Assembly (NCBI RefSeq): GCF_016127315.1 | Contig: NZ_CP065997.1 | Span: 4,588,001 to 4,652,000 of the forward strand | Direction of reading: 5' to 3' | DNA: 64,000 nucleotides | From: Achromobacter deleyi | GTDB taxonomy: Bacteria; Pseudomonadota; Gammaproteobacteria; Burkholderiales; Burkholderiaceae_B | Shown here: piece after piece, positions 1 through 9,462 of the stretch | Numbering within the stretch: position 1 is the first letter of the stretch | Layout of the letters: each line of letters opens with the position of its first letter | The notes under the pieces: model-generated | What the model saw: the letters and a program-made list of their open reading frames with translations, nothing else | The model's database searches: none | Told to the model about the DNA's origin: nothing | Made by a program: the position numbers and the translations under genes

Positions 1-397
1 GCACGAAGCGGTCGGCCTCGGCGATGCGGCGCGATGCCGCCAGCATCAAGGCCAGCGCCGTGTCCGCGACGCAGGCGTCCAGCACGCCCGGCGTGTTGGT
101 GACCTGGACCTGGCGCGCTTGCGCCGCCGCCAGGTCGATAGTGTCGTAGCCGACGCCGAAACTGAAAATGCCCTCCAGCGCCGGCAGCGCCTCGATCAGG
201 TCGCGCGTGGCGCCGAAGCGCCCGCTGGTGGCGATGCCGCGGATGGCCGGGCCGTGCTCGCGCAGCAGCGCGGCCTGGTCGGGGCTTTGCCACCAGTGGT
301 GCACGCGGTAGCGCGACTCCAGCTCGGCGGTCAGCTCGGGCAGCAGGGGGCCGACCATCAGCAGGTCGGCGGTGGGGGAAGCTTGGGAAACGGTCAT
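1..397 (-). CDS. D-2-hydroxyacid dehydrogenase family protein, N-terminal part (cut by window edge)
   Basis: The ATG at 397 opens a frame running off the left edge (132 codons visible). Visible landmarks are an N-terminal catalytic-domain pattern with AIRGIATSGRFGA, then FSFGVGYDTID and VTNTPGVLDACVADTAL, which are typical of the substrate-binding lobe of NAD(P)-dependent D-2-hydroxyacid dehydrogenases of the glyoxylate/hydroxypyruvate reductase type. The Rossmann lobe and the catalytic Arg/Glu/His lie outside the window. The enzyme would interconvert a 2-keto acid and a D-2-hydroxy acid in the cytoplasm. It lies 100 bp downstream of the Bug receptor on the same strand, so the two may be co-transcribed and handle the same organic acid. 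That link and the exact substrate are inference. Confidence 0.8.
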   Translation of the reverse strand, partial: MTVSQASPTADLLMVGPLLPELTAELESRYRVHHWWQSPDQAALLREHGPAIRGIATSGRFGATRDLIEALPALEGIFSFGVGYDTIDLAAAQARQVQVTNTPGVLDACVADTALALMLAASRRIAEADRFV

Positions 398-497
398 GGG
401 CTGGGTGCTACGTTTGCGGCGGCGAGGCCGGGGAGGGCGGAACCGCGGTTGAGGAAGAGGGGACGGCGCCAGTGTGCGCGACCGGCGCCGCGGGTCG

Positions 498-1493
498 TCA
501 TTGCACCTGGATATGGCGTGTCTTGATGATCTGCCCGTAACGCTCGCGCTCGCTGGCCGCCAGCGTCTCCAGCTGCCTGGGCGTGGAGCCATGCGCCACC
601 GCGCCCTGCGATTCGAGCTTGGCCTTCATCGTCGGATCATTGGCGATGTCGCGGATCGCGGCCGACAGCTTGTCGATCACCGCCTGCGGCGTGCCCGCCG
701 GCGCCAGCACCGCGGTCCAGGATCCGGTCTGCGCGTTCTTGACGCCGGCCTCGTCGATGGTCGGCACGTTCGGCAGGGCGGGCGAGCGCGTCGCGCCGGT
801 CACGGCCAGGGCGCGCAGCTTGCCGGAATTGACGTAGGGAATGGTCTCCAGCACCGACGCGAACAGCATGTCCACGCGGCCCGCCATCAGGTCGGTCATG
901 GCGGGGCCGCCGCCCTTGTAGGGCACGTGCATCAGGTCGACCCCGGTGGCCTGCTGGAAGATCTCGCCCGACAGGTGCGGCGCGCCGCCGGTGCCCGAAC
1001 TGGCGTAGGTGTGCTTGCCGGGCTGCGCGCGCGCCAGCGCCACCAGCTCCGGCACGTCCTTGGCGGGCAGGCTGGCGGGCACCACCAGCACGAACGGCAG
1101 GTCCGAGAACAGCGACACCGGCGCGAAGGCCTTGGCCGGGTCGGAGTGCAGCTTGTAGATCCAGGGATTGATGGCCAGCATGCCGGAATTGGCGAACAGC
1201 AGCGTGTAGCCGTCGGCGTTGGCGCGCGCCACCAGGTCGGCGGCGATCTGGCCGCCGGCGCCGGGCCGGTTGTCCACCACCACCGAGGCGGCCAGCTTGT
1301 CGCCCAGCGCGGCCGCCAGCAGGCGCGCCGATATGTCGGTGCCGCCGCCGGGGGCGAACGGCACGATCAGGTTGATCGGGCGTTCCGGATACGGCGCGGC
1401 CCGCGCGGCGGCGGGCAGGATGGCACACGTGGCCAGGGCCAGCGTGGCGGCGATGAGCCGGCGGCGCGGGCGGTGGGTGGGGCTTGTCTCCAT
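498..1493 (-). CDS. Bug-family tripartite tricarboxylate transporter substrate-binding protein
   Basis: 331 residues, the usual length for this family. Residues 1 to about 32 form an export signal: a basic start, a hydrophobic stretch (LIAATLALATCAIL) and an Ala-rich cleavage region. The mature protein begins YPERPINLIVPFAPGGGTD, the hallmark of Bug (Bordetella uptake gene) receptors. Later motifs are VVDNRPGAGG, SSGTGGAPHLSGE and VPYKGGGPAMTDLMAGRVD. These periplasmic proteins bind carboxylic or related small acids, and most are orphans without an adjacent transporter, as here. It is divergent from the LysR gene at 1665, which likely controls it, and is followed by the dehydrogenase at 1-397. 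The ligand is not predictable from sequence. Confidence 0.92.
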   Translation of the reverse strand: METSPTHRPRRRLIAATLALATCAILPAAARAAPYPERPINLIVPFAPGGGTDISARLLAAALGDKLAASVVVDNRPGAGGQIAADLVARANADGYTLLFANSGMLAINPWIYKLHSDPAKAFAPVSLFSDLPFVLVVPASLPAKDVPELVALARAQPGKHTYASSGTGGAPHLSGEIFQQATGVDLMHVPYKGGGPAMTDLMAGRVDMLFASVLETIPYVNSGKLRALAVTGATRSPALPNVPTIDEAGVKNAQTGSWTAVLAPAGTPQAVIDKLSAAIRDIANDPTMKAKLESQGAVAHGSTPRQLETLAASERERYGQIIKTRHIQVQ

Positions 1494-1664
1494 GGCTTTC
1501 TCTTTGTAGTGAGCGGCTCGGGCCGCGGGGAAAACACTGCTGCGATGACACTCCTTCTGGCCCGGCCGGTCAGGCGCCTGGCGTTGCGGCCGAGTATAGG
1601 AATGCCAGCCGATGGATGACTGTTCGAGCTATAAATAGCATTGATCAATTCAAGGATTGGATCG

Positions 1665-2555
1665 ATGGAATTCCGCCAGCTCGAATGCTTCATCGCCGTG
1701 GCCGAGGAACTGCACTTTGGCCGCGCCGCCGCGCGGCTCTGCATGACGCAGCCGCCGCTGTCGCGCCAGATCCAGCTGCTGGAGCAGGACCTGGGCGTGA
1801 CGCTGTTCGAGCGCAGCAGCCGCCAGGTGGAGCTGAGCGCGGCCGGCCGCCGCTTCCTGCGCGACGCGCGCCACCTGCTGGAGTATTCAGCGCGCGCCGC
1901 CGCCACCGCGCGGCGCACCTCCGGCGGCGACGCGGGCCACATCACCCTGGGCTTCACGGCGGTGGCGTCGTACCGGCTGATGCCGTCGCTCATCGTGCGG
2001 GCCCGCAAGCGCCTGCCGGGCGTGGAGATCCAGTTGCGCGAAACCGTCAGCACCGACCTGTCGCGCCTGCTGCTGGGGCGCGAGCTGGACGCGATCCTGG
2101 CGCGCAGCGTGCCGCAGCAGGCCGGCATCGAGTCGCGCCTGATCGAGCGCGAACCGCTGGTGCTGGCGCTGCCCGCCGGGTCGCCGTTGTGCGCGCACGA
2201 AGTGGTGCCGCTGCGGCTGCTGCAAGGCCAGCCGTTCGTGTTGTATTCGCCGCGCGAGGGCAAGTATTTCTACGACCGCATCGTCGGCGCGTTCGGGCTG
2301 GCCGACGTGCAGCCCGACTACGTGCAGCGCGCCAGCCAGACGCATACCTTGCTGGCGCTGGTGCGGGTGGGCCTGGGCGTGGGCATCGTGCCCGATTCGG
2401 CGCGCGAGCTGCGCCTGGAGGGCGTGGAATTCCGTTCGCTGGGTCAGCGCGATCTGTACGCGGACATGTTTCTGGCCTGGCACGCGCAGCATGACAACCC
2501 GGCGTTGGACGCGTTCTTGCGGCAGGTGGCCGAGGTGCTGCCCGCGGCGGCCTGA
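1665..2555 (+). CDS. LysR-family transcriptional regulator
   Basis: 296 residues from the ATG at 1665. An upstream in-frame TTG at 1641 exists, but the conserved family start MEFRQLECF begins at 1665. Residues 1-60 are the winged HTH (FGRAAARLCMTQPPLSRQI) and the remainder is the LysR effector-binding fold. It is divergent from the Bug receptor gene with 171 bp between the two starts, the classical layout for a LysR regulator acting on its neighbour. Control of the receptor/dehydrogenase pair in response to an organic acid is inferred from this arrangement. Confidence 0.9.
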   Translation: MEFRQLECFIAVAEELHFGRAAARLCMTQPPLSRQIQLLEQDLGVTLFERSSRQVELSAAGRRFLRDARHLLEYSARAAATARRTSGGDAGHITLGFTAVASYRLMPSLIVRARKRLPGVEIQLRETVSTDLSRLLLGRELDAILARSVPQQAGIESRLIEREPLVLALPAGSPLCAHEVVPLRLLQGQPFVLYSPREGKYFYDRIVGAFGLADVQPDYVQRASQTHTLLALVRVGLGVGIVPDSARELRLEGVEFRSLGQRDLYADMFLAWHAQHDNPALDAFLRQVAEVLPAAA

Positions 2556-2643
2556 AGAGGGGGAGTCGATAGCCGCGGAGCGCGGCCTCGGGGCGTTGCC
2601 GCCGTTCCGTGCGGGGAAGGGCCGCGCCCGCCGTTGCCGCGGT

Positions 2644-3237
2644 TCAGCGCGCCGCGGCGGCGTTCGCTGTTGACTTCAGGCTTTCGATGATCCGCAGCCC
2701 GTCCAGATGGCGCTGCTCGCCGGTCTCGCAGGACTTGCAGATCGCGCCGACGTACAGGCCATCGACCACCGTCTCGGCGAACACGCCCGACCGGTATGGG
2801 GGCCGCACATCGGTCTCGACGCGATACCAGTCGCGATCGCCGATGCGCACCCGCTCCAGCGGCTGGCGGATATCGGCGTCGGGACCGGTCGCGCGCAGCA
2901 CCGCGCGCAGGCGGAAATAGCGCTTGAGCGGCGAGGCATAGAGCGCCTGCAACCGGGCGTCATCGTCGTCGCCTTCGAGCGGCTTGGCTTGCATCAGCAA
3001 GGTGCAGGTCTCCTGCGTCTGTTCGCAGGCCTCGCTTTCGCAGACCAGCTGCACGCGCCGCATGCCGCTGCGCGACACCTCGCCTTGCGGCGAGCCGTCC
3101 AGCGCCCAGCCCTCGGGCAGTCGCACCGACAGCCCGTGCGGCAGGTCGAGGGTCTCGGCCGATGCGGCCGGCGCCAGCGCGCCAAGCGCCAGCCCCCCGC
3201 ACAGCGCCGCCAGGCGGATCAACACCGGCCCGTTCAT
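2644..3237 (-). CDS. Exported protein of unknown function
   Basis: 197 residues from the ATG at 3237, which overlaps the stop of the upstream membrane-protein gene in an ATGA arrangement, so the two are translationally coupled. Residues 1 to about 25 form a signal peptide (hydrophobic LIRLAALCGGLALGALAPAA, then SAE). The mature part has four cysteines in two pairs (LVCESEACEQTQETC and ICKSCETGE), consistent with disulphide bonding in the periplasm. I do not recognise the family. A longer reading from 3429 would add 64 Arg-rich residues lying inside the neighbouring gene and is unlikely. Confidence 0.7.
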   Translation of the reverse strand: MNGPVLIRLAALCGGLALGALAPAASAETLDLPHGLSVRLPEGWALDGSPQGEVSRSGMRRVQLVCESEACEQTQETCTLLMQAKPLEGDDDDARLQALYASPLKRYFRLRAVLRATGPDADIRQPLERVRIGDRDWYRVETDVRPPYRSGVFAETVVDGLYVGAICKSCETGEQRHLDGLRIIESLKSTANAAAAR

Positions 3238-4535
3238 GGCGTGGCCCCTGTCTGCTGATGATTCCCGCCCGCGCCGCGCGTGAGGATGCGTTCGAACAAC
3301 GCCAATTGATCCGCGTCCAGCGCGCGTAGCGGCAGGATCAGCGGTTCGCCCTCCCGCCGCAGCAGGATCAGGTGCTCGCCTTGCCGCTCGATCCGGTCGA
3401 AGTCGGCCGTCGCGAAGTTGTTGCACCAACCGTCCTGCCAGACTTCGAGCCGGTCGTCATAGAGCCGCGCCTCGTGTTCCTCGGCCGGCATGCGCCGGTG
3501 CATTTGTCCGGCCAGCCGGTACGCGTGGCGGCGCCGGGACCAGGGATGCAGCAGGATGACGGCGGCCAGGAAGGCCCAGAACCCCAGCGTGATCTTCCAG
3601 AAACTGTCCGTGAACATCTCGCCAAAGAGCGGCAAGGCATAGCGCAGCGGCACCCGCTCGGAATCCAGCAGCCACAGCAGCACGAATATCAGGGGCACCA
3701 GCAGGGCGGTCAGCGCGAAGGCCAGCAGGAAGCCGCGCCGGCGGCGGCGCTGCATGCCGGGGCGTTCGATCTGCCACGAGATCGCGGCGGCGCGGTCGTC
3801 CTGGTTCAGCAGGAAACGCGTCGTCAGCAGCGGCGGCGCGGTCTCGGGCGCCGCTGCTTGCGGCGGGTGCCGCGTCGCGTCCGGCGCGCCGACGTGGCAG
3901 GAAGCGGCCCACGCCTTGATGCGCGCCACCTGCTCGCCGGACAGCGCCTGTCGGGGCAGGGCGTACACGTCCTCGATATTGTGCAGCTGGATGAACAGGT
4001 GCGCGGGCGTCTCGGCAATCCCCTGGATGCGCGAGCACGCCATGGCCGTCTTGCGCCCCGGCAGGGTGACGACAAGCCCGCCAGGCTCGAAGTGATAGAC
4101 GGGGTGGATCGTCTGGTCGAGCCCTTCGTCGCGGCACCAGCGCGCCAGGCGCCCGCGCACGATCGCCGGATGGCGAAAGTAGTAGATCAGCACCGGGATG
4201 GCCAGGATCAGGATGGGCAAGCCATCCAGGCCGAACAGGTCGTGAAAGAAGCGCGAGAGAAAAGGGCCGACCCCTTGCTCGCCGCTGTCCCGCCAGGCGG
4301 AGAACCCCAGCATCACCAGCAGCGCCAGCACCACCCAGGCCAGGATGTGCAGCGCGCGCCGCCGGGCGGCCCCGAACATGTCCGCGTAGCTGAACAGCGA
4401 GGCCGCGATGCGGTCCTGCAGCGCGATCGGCGCGGTCAGCGAGAAGCCGCCGGCGGGTGTCGCGCCGGGCGCCTCGTTCGGATGCGCGACGCGCGGCGTC
4501 AGCGTGCCGTCGGCAGCGGTGCTTGGCTCGGCCAT
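3234..4535 (-). CDS. Multi-pass membrane protein with YcxB-like C-terminal domain
   Basis: 433 residues from the ATG at 4535. Four hydrophobic segments are visible: ILAWVVLALLVMLGFSAW, LPILILAIPVLIYYF, LLAFALTALLVPLIFVLLWLL and ITLGFWAFLAAVILL. They form two pairs, each next to a soluble region (one with YHFEPGGLVVTLPG, the other with EARLYDDRLEVWQDG and a closing ILLRREGEPLILPLRALD). Both soluble parts resemble the PH-like YcxB module, so the protein may be an internal duplication. The role is unknown. It sits in a leftward cluster between a DCC thiol protein and an exported protein. Upstream in-frame starts up to 4793 lie within the next gene and are not needed. Confidence 0.7.
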   Translation of the reverse strand: MAEPSTAADGTLTPRVAHPNEAPGATPAGGFSLTAPIALQDRIAASLFSYADMFGAARRRALHILAWVVLALLVMLGFSAWRDSGEQGVGPFLSRFFHDLFGLDGLPILILAIPVLIYYFRHPAIVRGRLARWCRDEGLDQTIHPVYHFEPGGLVVTLPGRKTAMACSRIQGIAETPAHLFIQLHNIEDVYALPRQALSGEQVARIKAWAASCHVGAPDATRHPPQAAAPETAPPLLTTRFLLNQDDRAAAISWQIERPGMQRRRRRGFLLAFALTALLVPLIFVLLWLLDSERVPLRYALPLFGEMFTDSFWKITLGFWAFLAAVILLHPWSRRRHAYRLAGQMHRRMPAEEHEARLYDDRLEVWQDGWCNNFATADFDRIERQGEHLILLRREGEPLILPLRALDADQLALFERILTRGAGGNHQQTGATP

Positions 4536-4627
4536 GAGGTCTCCGTCAGGGGGTGACCCGCAATTTAGCATTGCTCCGTGGCGTGGCGTGGCGATGCGTG
4601 GTGCGGGCAACGGAGGGCGCGCCGCTG

Positions 4628-5017
4628 TCAGGCCGGCATCTTCTTCTTGCCCAGTAGCGCCAGCGTCAGCGCGCGGCCGCGGCTCATGAAGGGATACAGC
4701 GCCGCCGACAGGCAGGGGCGGCGGAAGATGGCGGCATTGATCTGGTTGAACAGGTCGCTGTCGGAGCTGATCAGCGCCAGCCGGTTGATGCAATCGGCGC
4801 CCCAGTAGATGTGCCCGTCCAGCCGCAGCAGCATGCCGTCGTTCAGGTCATAGCCGCGCTCGCGGAAATGCGCCACCAGTTCGGGGTGCTGGCGCATGTC
4901 GAGCATTTCGACGGGGCCGACCGCCTTGCGCAATTGCACCATCCGCACGTAGTTGGTGCAGAACGGGCAATCGCCGTCGTAGAGCAGGAAATTGCGGGGC
5001 GCGGTATCCATATTCAT
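4628..5017 (-). CDS. DCC1-like (DUF393) thiol-disulfide oxidoreductase family protein
   Basis: 129 residues. It begins with LLYDGDCPFCTNYVRM, the YDGDCxxC signature of the DUF393/DCC family; the CxxC-like site is DCPFC. The fold is thioredoxin-like, but the natural substrate of most members is unknown. The later segment RGYDLNDGMLLRLDGHIYWG is also typical of the family. It is the first gene of the leftward cluster that continues with the YcxB-like membrane protein 93 bp downstream. Confidence 0.8.
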   Translation of the reverse strand: MNMDTAPRNFLLYDGDCPFCTNYVRMVQLRKAVGPVEMLDMRQHPELVAHFRERGYDLNDGMLLRLDGHIYWGADCINRLALISSDSDLFNQINAAIFRRPCLSAALYPFMSRGRALTLALLGKKKMPA

Positions 5018-5153
5018 GACCCACAGCTTACCAGTGACCGGCGCCGCCTGCGCACCGGAGAGAGCGGCGATTTGCTGTCATGGACCGGTGATCGCCCGCA
5101 ACGCTTGCGCTACTGACGTGTACGCGAAGCGCAGCCGCTGGAGGCTTCGCCGC

Positions 5154-5765
5154 TCAAGCCGCTTCATTCGCCCACGCCAATGCCATGGCGTAGTCGCGCA
5201 CGTCGCGCGGCCACTCGGCGACCTGGCGCGCAAAGCCCGCGCGATCGTCCGCGTACAGCGCCCGCGTGGCCTCTTCAAACCCGGGCAGGTTGCCGCCCAT
5301 GCTCGACATGAAGTGGTACGCGGCTTCCTGCCGCTGGCGCTGCTGGTCGCGCGCCTCGTTGTCGCGGCGCGCCTGCTCCACCAGCTTGCGCAGCGCCACC
5401 GACGCGCCGCCGGGCTGCGTCGCCAGCCAGTCCCAATGGCGCGGCAGCAACGTCACTTCGCGCGGCACCACGCCCAGCTTGGGCCGGCCGCGGCCGCGCG
5501 GGGCGGCCTCGGCGGTGTCGGCGTCGTCAGCCGGCGCGGCAGTGGCCGCCGGCGCCTGATAGCGCTTGCGGATATCGGCGTCGCCGCCGCGCAGGTCCAG
5601 GTCGACCTGCTTGCCGCTCTGGTCGTCGAACACCAGGATGGCGGCGTCGCCGCGCGCGGCCTGGGCCTGCTTGACCGACAGCGCCACGTCGGCGAGGCCG
5701 CCGCGCGTCAGCAGGCGGTGGCCGTCGAACGCGGTGTGGGTGGAGGGAAGGGCAGTCTGCGTCAT
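5154..5765 (-). CDS. DUF2239 family protein
   Basis: 203 residues from the ATG at 5765. An upstream reading to 5906 adds 47 residues from the AT-rich promoter region and is unlikely. The N-terminus TAFDGHRLLTRGGLADVALS and the central VVPREVTLLPRHWDWLATQPG plus GGASVALRKLVEQARR are characteristic of this small family, which is mostly proteobacterial and of unknown function. The C-terminal half is rich in charged helices (DNEARDQQRQRQ) and ends FEEATRALYADDRAGFARQV. It stands alone, divergent from guaB. Confidence 0.75.
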   Translation of the reverse strand: MTQTALPSTHTAFDGHRLLTRGGLADVALSVKQAQAARGDAAILVFDDQSGKQVDLDLRGGDADIRKRYQAPAATAAPADDADTAEAAPRGRGRPKLGVVPREVTLLPRHWDWLATQPGGASVALRKLVEQARRDNEARDQQRQRQEAAYHFMSSMGGNLPGFEEATRALYADDRAGFARQVAEWPRDVRDYAMALAWANEAA

Positions 5766-5894
5766 GAGGGATGCGAAGGATATTCGCCCGGATGAATTTG
5801 ATGGTCGGCATTGTGAGCGATCGCCCGATCGCTTGTCAATATAATCCGGGTAAAAATAATGCGAGGAATAGTGCAAGGTCGCAACGCCTATTGA

Positions 5895-7448
<1,554 letters not shown>

Positions 7449-7482
7449 TCCCCGTACAGTCAACTACAATGTCATGCATCAC

Positions 7483-7535
7483 GCACCGGCAGAACCGCAG
7501 AATCAGTCAGCGGGTCTGCCGGTGCGGTTTTATTT
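7483..7535 (+). terminator. Intergenic hairpin between guaB and guaA (possible partial terminator)
   Basis: GCACCGGCAGA (7483-7493) pairs perfectly with TCTGCCGGTGC (7515-7525) to give an 11-bp GC-rich stem, followed by GGTTTTATTT. The 21-base loop is long for a classical terminator and the T run is interrupted, so read-through into guaA is likely. Confidence 0.5.
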
Positions 7536-7568
7536 ACAGCGATTTCATTCATTACCGGTAGAGTCTCC

Positions 7569-9161
7569 ATGCACCAGCGCATCCTCATTCTCGACTACGG
7601 TTCGCAAGTCACCCAACTGATCGCCCGCCGCGTGCGCGAAGCCGGCGTCTACTCCGAAGTGCATCCCGGCGACGTCGACGACGCCTTCATCCGCGACCAG
7701 ATGGCGCAGGGCCTGAAGGGCATCATCCTGTCGGGCAGCCACGCATCGGCCTACGAAGAAGGCTCCATGCGCGTGCCGCACGCCGTGTTCGAGCTGGGCG
7801 TGCCCGTGCTGGGCATCTGTTATGGCATGCAGTCCATGGCGCAACAGCTGGGCGGCGTGGTCAGCTTCTCCGACCACCGCGAATTCGGCTACGCCGAAGT
7901 CCGCGCCCACGGCCACACCAAGCTGCTGGAAGGCCTGGAAGACTTCGCCACCGCCGACGGCCACGGCATGCTCAAGGTCTGGATGAGCCACGGCGACAAG
8001 GTCACCGAGCTGCCCCCGGGCTTCAAGCTGATGGCTTCCACGCCGTCCTGCCCCATCGCCGGCATGGCCGACGAAGATCGCCGCTTCTACGCGGTGCAGT
8101 TCCACCCCGAAGTCACGCACACCGTGCAAGGCAAGGCCATGCTGGCCCGCTTCGTCAACGAGATCTGCGAATGCCAGGGCGACTGGAACATGCCCGACTA
8201 CGTCGCCGAAGCCGTCGCCCGCATCCGCGAGCAGGTCGGCCAGGACGAAGTCATCCTCGGCCTGTCCGGCGGCGTCGACTCGTCGGTGGCCGCGGCCCTG
8301 ATCCACAAGGCCATCGGCGACCAGCTGACCTGCGTCTTCGTCGACCACGGCCTCTTGCGCCTGGACGAAGGCAAGCAGGTCATGCAGACCTTCGCCGAGA
8401 ACATGGGCGTCAAGATCATCCACGTCGACGCCACCGCCCAGTTCATGGGCAAGCTGTCCGGCGTGGCCGACCCCGAAGCCAAGCGCAAGATCATCGGCCG
8501 CGAGTTCGTCGAAGTGTTCCAGGAACAAGCCGGCAAGCAGAAGAGCGCCAAGTGGCTGGCCCAGGGCACCATCTACCCCGACGTCATCGAATCGGCCGGC
8601 GCCAAGACCGGCAAGGCCACCTCGATCAAGTCGCACCACAACGTCGGCGGCCTGCCGGACACGTTGAACCTGCAGCTGCTGGAACCCCTGCGCGAACTGT
8701 TCAAGGACGAAGTCCGCGAACTGGGCGTGGCCCTCGGCCTGCCGCCGCAGATGGTCTACCGCCATCCGTTCCCGGGCCCGGGCCTGGGCGTGCGCATCTT
8801 GGGCGAGGTCAAGCACGAGTACGCCGAGCTGCTGCGCCGCGCCGATGCGATCTTCATCGAAGAACTGCGCAATACCAAGGACGAGGCCAGCGGCCTGACC
8901 TGGTACGAGCTGACCTCGCAGGCGTTCGCCGTGTTCCTGCCGGTGAAGTCGGTGGGGGTGATGGGGGATGGCCGCACCTACGAATATGTCGTGGCGCTGC
9001 GGGCTGTGCAGACGTTCGACTTCATGACGGCTGATTGGGCGCCGCTGCCGCATCCGTTGCTGGCTCGGGTTTCCTCGCGGATTATTAATGAGGTGCGGGG
9101 GATCAACCGGGTGGTGTATGACGTGTCGAGCAAGCCGCCTGCGACGATTGAGTGGGAGTGA
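7569..9161 (+). CDS. guaA: GMP synthase (glutamine-hydrolysing)
   Basis: 530 residues. It converts XMP to GMP using glutamine and ATP. The N-terminal class I amidotransferase domain (about 1-200) has the nucleophile Cys84 in GICYGMQSM and the His/Glu pair in FHPEVTHT. The ATP-pyrophosphatase domain has the P-loop [11 protein letters not shown]. The C-terminal dimerisation domain ends in the conserved ATIEWE. The last codons coincide with the left attachment core of the integrated element, so the integration leaves the gene intact. guaA 3' ends are a known island integration hotspot. Confidence 0.98.
   Translation: MHQRILILDYGSQVTQLIARRVREAGVYSEVHPGDVDDAFIRDQMAQGLKGIILSGSHASAYEEGSMRVPHAVFELGVPVLGICYGMQSMAQQLGGVVSFSDHREFGYAEVRAHGHTKLLEGLEDFATADGHGMLKVWMSHGDKVTELPPGFKLMASTPSCPIAGMADEDRRFYAVQFHPEVTHTVQGKAMLARFVNEICECQGDWNMPDYVAEAVARIREQVGQDEVILGLSGGVDSSVAAALIHKAIGDQLTCVFVDHGLLRLDEGKQVMQTFAENMGVKIIHVDATAQFMGKLSGVADPEAKRKIIGREFVEVFQEQAGKQKSAKWLAQGTIYPDVIESAGAKTGKATSIKSHHNVGGLPDTLNLQLLEPLRELFKDEVRELGVALGLPPQMVYRHPFPGPGLGVRILGEVKHEYAELLRRADAIFIEELRNTKDEASGLTWYELTSQAFAVFLPVKSVGVMGDGRTYEYVVALRAVQTFDFMTADWAPLPHPLLARVSSRIINEVRGINRVVYDVSSKPPATIEWE
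9143..9161 (+). other. Left attachment core (attL) within guaA 3' end
   Basis: The last codons of guaA, GACGATTGAGTGGG plus the stop region, match a sequence at 57396-57409 at 12 of 14 positions. Islands that target guaA regenerate these terminal codons. The call rests on this match plus the adjacent IHF site, arm repeats and integrase. Confidence 0.55.
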
Positions 9162-9207
9162 CGGAGCGTCTTTCGAGGGCTATCGCCAGGTATCGGTGGA
9201 ATTTACT

Positions 9208-9220
9208 TAACTTGTTGATA
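9208..9220 (+). promoter_or_regulatory. Perfect IHF consensus site in attL
   Basis: TAACTTGTTGATA matches the IHF consensus (reverse form YAAN4TTGATW) at every defined base. It lies 47 bp past guaA, between the core and the TGACGGTAA repeats, where IHF bends attachment DNA for tyrosine recombinases. Flanking it, GGCTATCGCC occurs at 9178 and 9251 and TATCGGTGG at 9191 and 9244. Confidence 0.6.
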
Positions 9221-9288
9221 TTAAAAAGATAAGTTGCGTTTTCTATCGGTGGCTATCGCCGGCCAGCAGAACGGGTCGGCGACAGAAC

Positions 9289-9432
9289 TGACGGTAAGCC
9301 CCGAAGGTCGGATCCAGACCCTCCTGTTTACTATTGAGACCGAACCGGTCTTTGACGGTAAAAAACTCCTGAGGAAAGCTTGTTTCATGCGGCTTTCCGA
9401 GCATCAACGGGTCTCCAGGTCCCTGACGGTAA
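9289..9432 (+). repeat. Three direct TGACGGTAA repeats: probable integrase arm-type sites
   Basis: TGACGGTAA occurs at 9289-9297, 9353-9361 and 9424-9432, all in the same orientation and all just upstream of the integrase start at 9463. A fourth copy lies at 57319-57327 near the proposed right end. Short same-strand repeats next to an integrase gene are expected arm-binding sites, and binding there could also autoregulate the integrase promoter. The 300 bp between guaA and the integrase hold no other gene. Confidence 0.6.
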
Positions 9433-9462
9433 AAGCCGTCACGAACAGGAGGAACACCCTCA

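Noticed and set aside
3372..4556. 394-codon plus-strand frame opposite the YcxB-like membrane protein
   Set aside because: Composition is Arg/Gln/Gly-rich without domains, whereas the minus-strand frame shows four membrane helices and a coherent fold.
7545..9053. 502-codon open frame antisense to guaA
   Set aside because: Same GC-driven antisense artefact; the translation is repetitive and lacks any recognisable domain.
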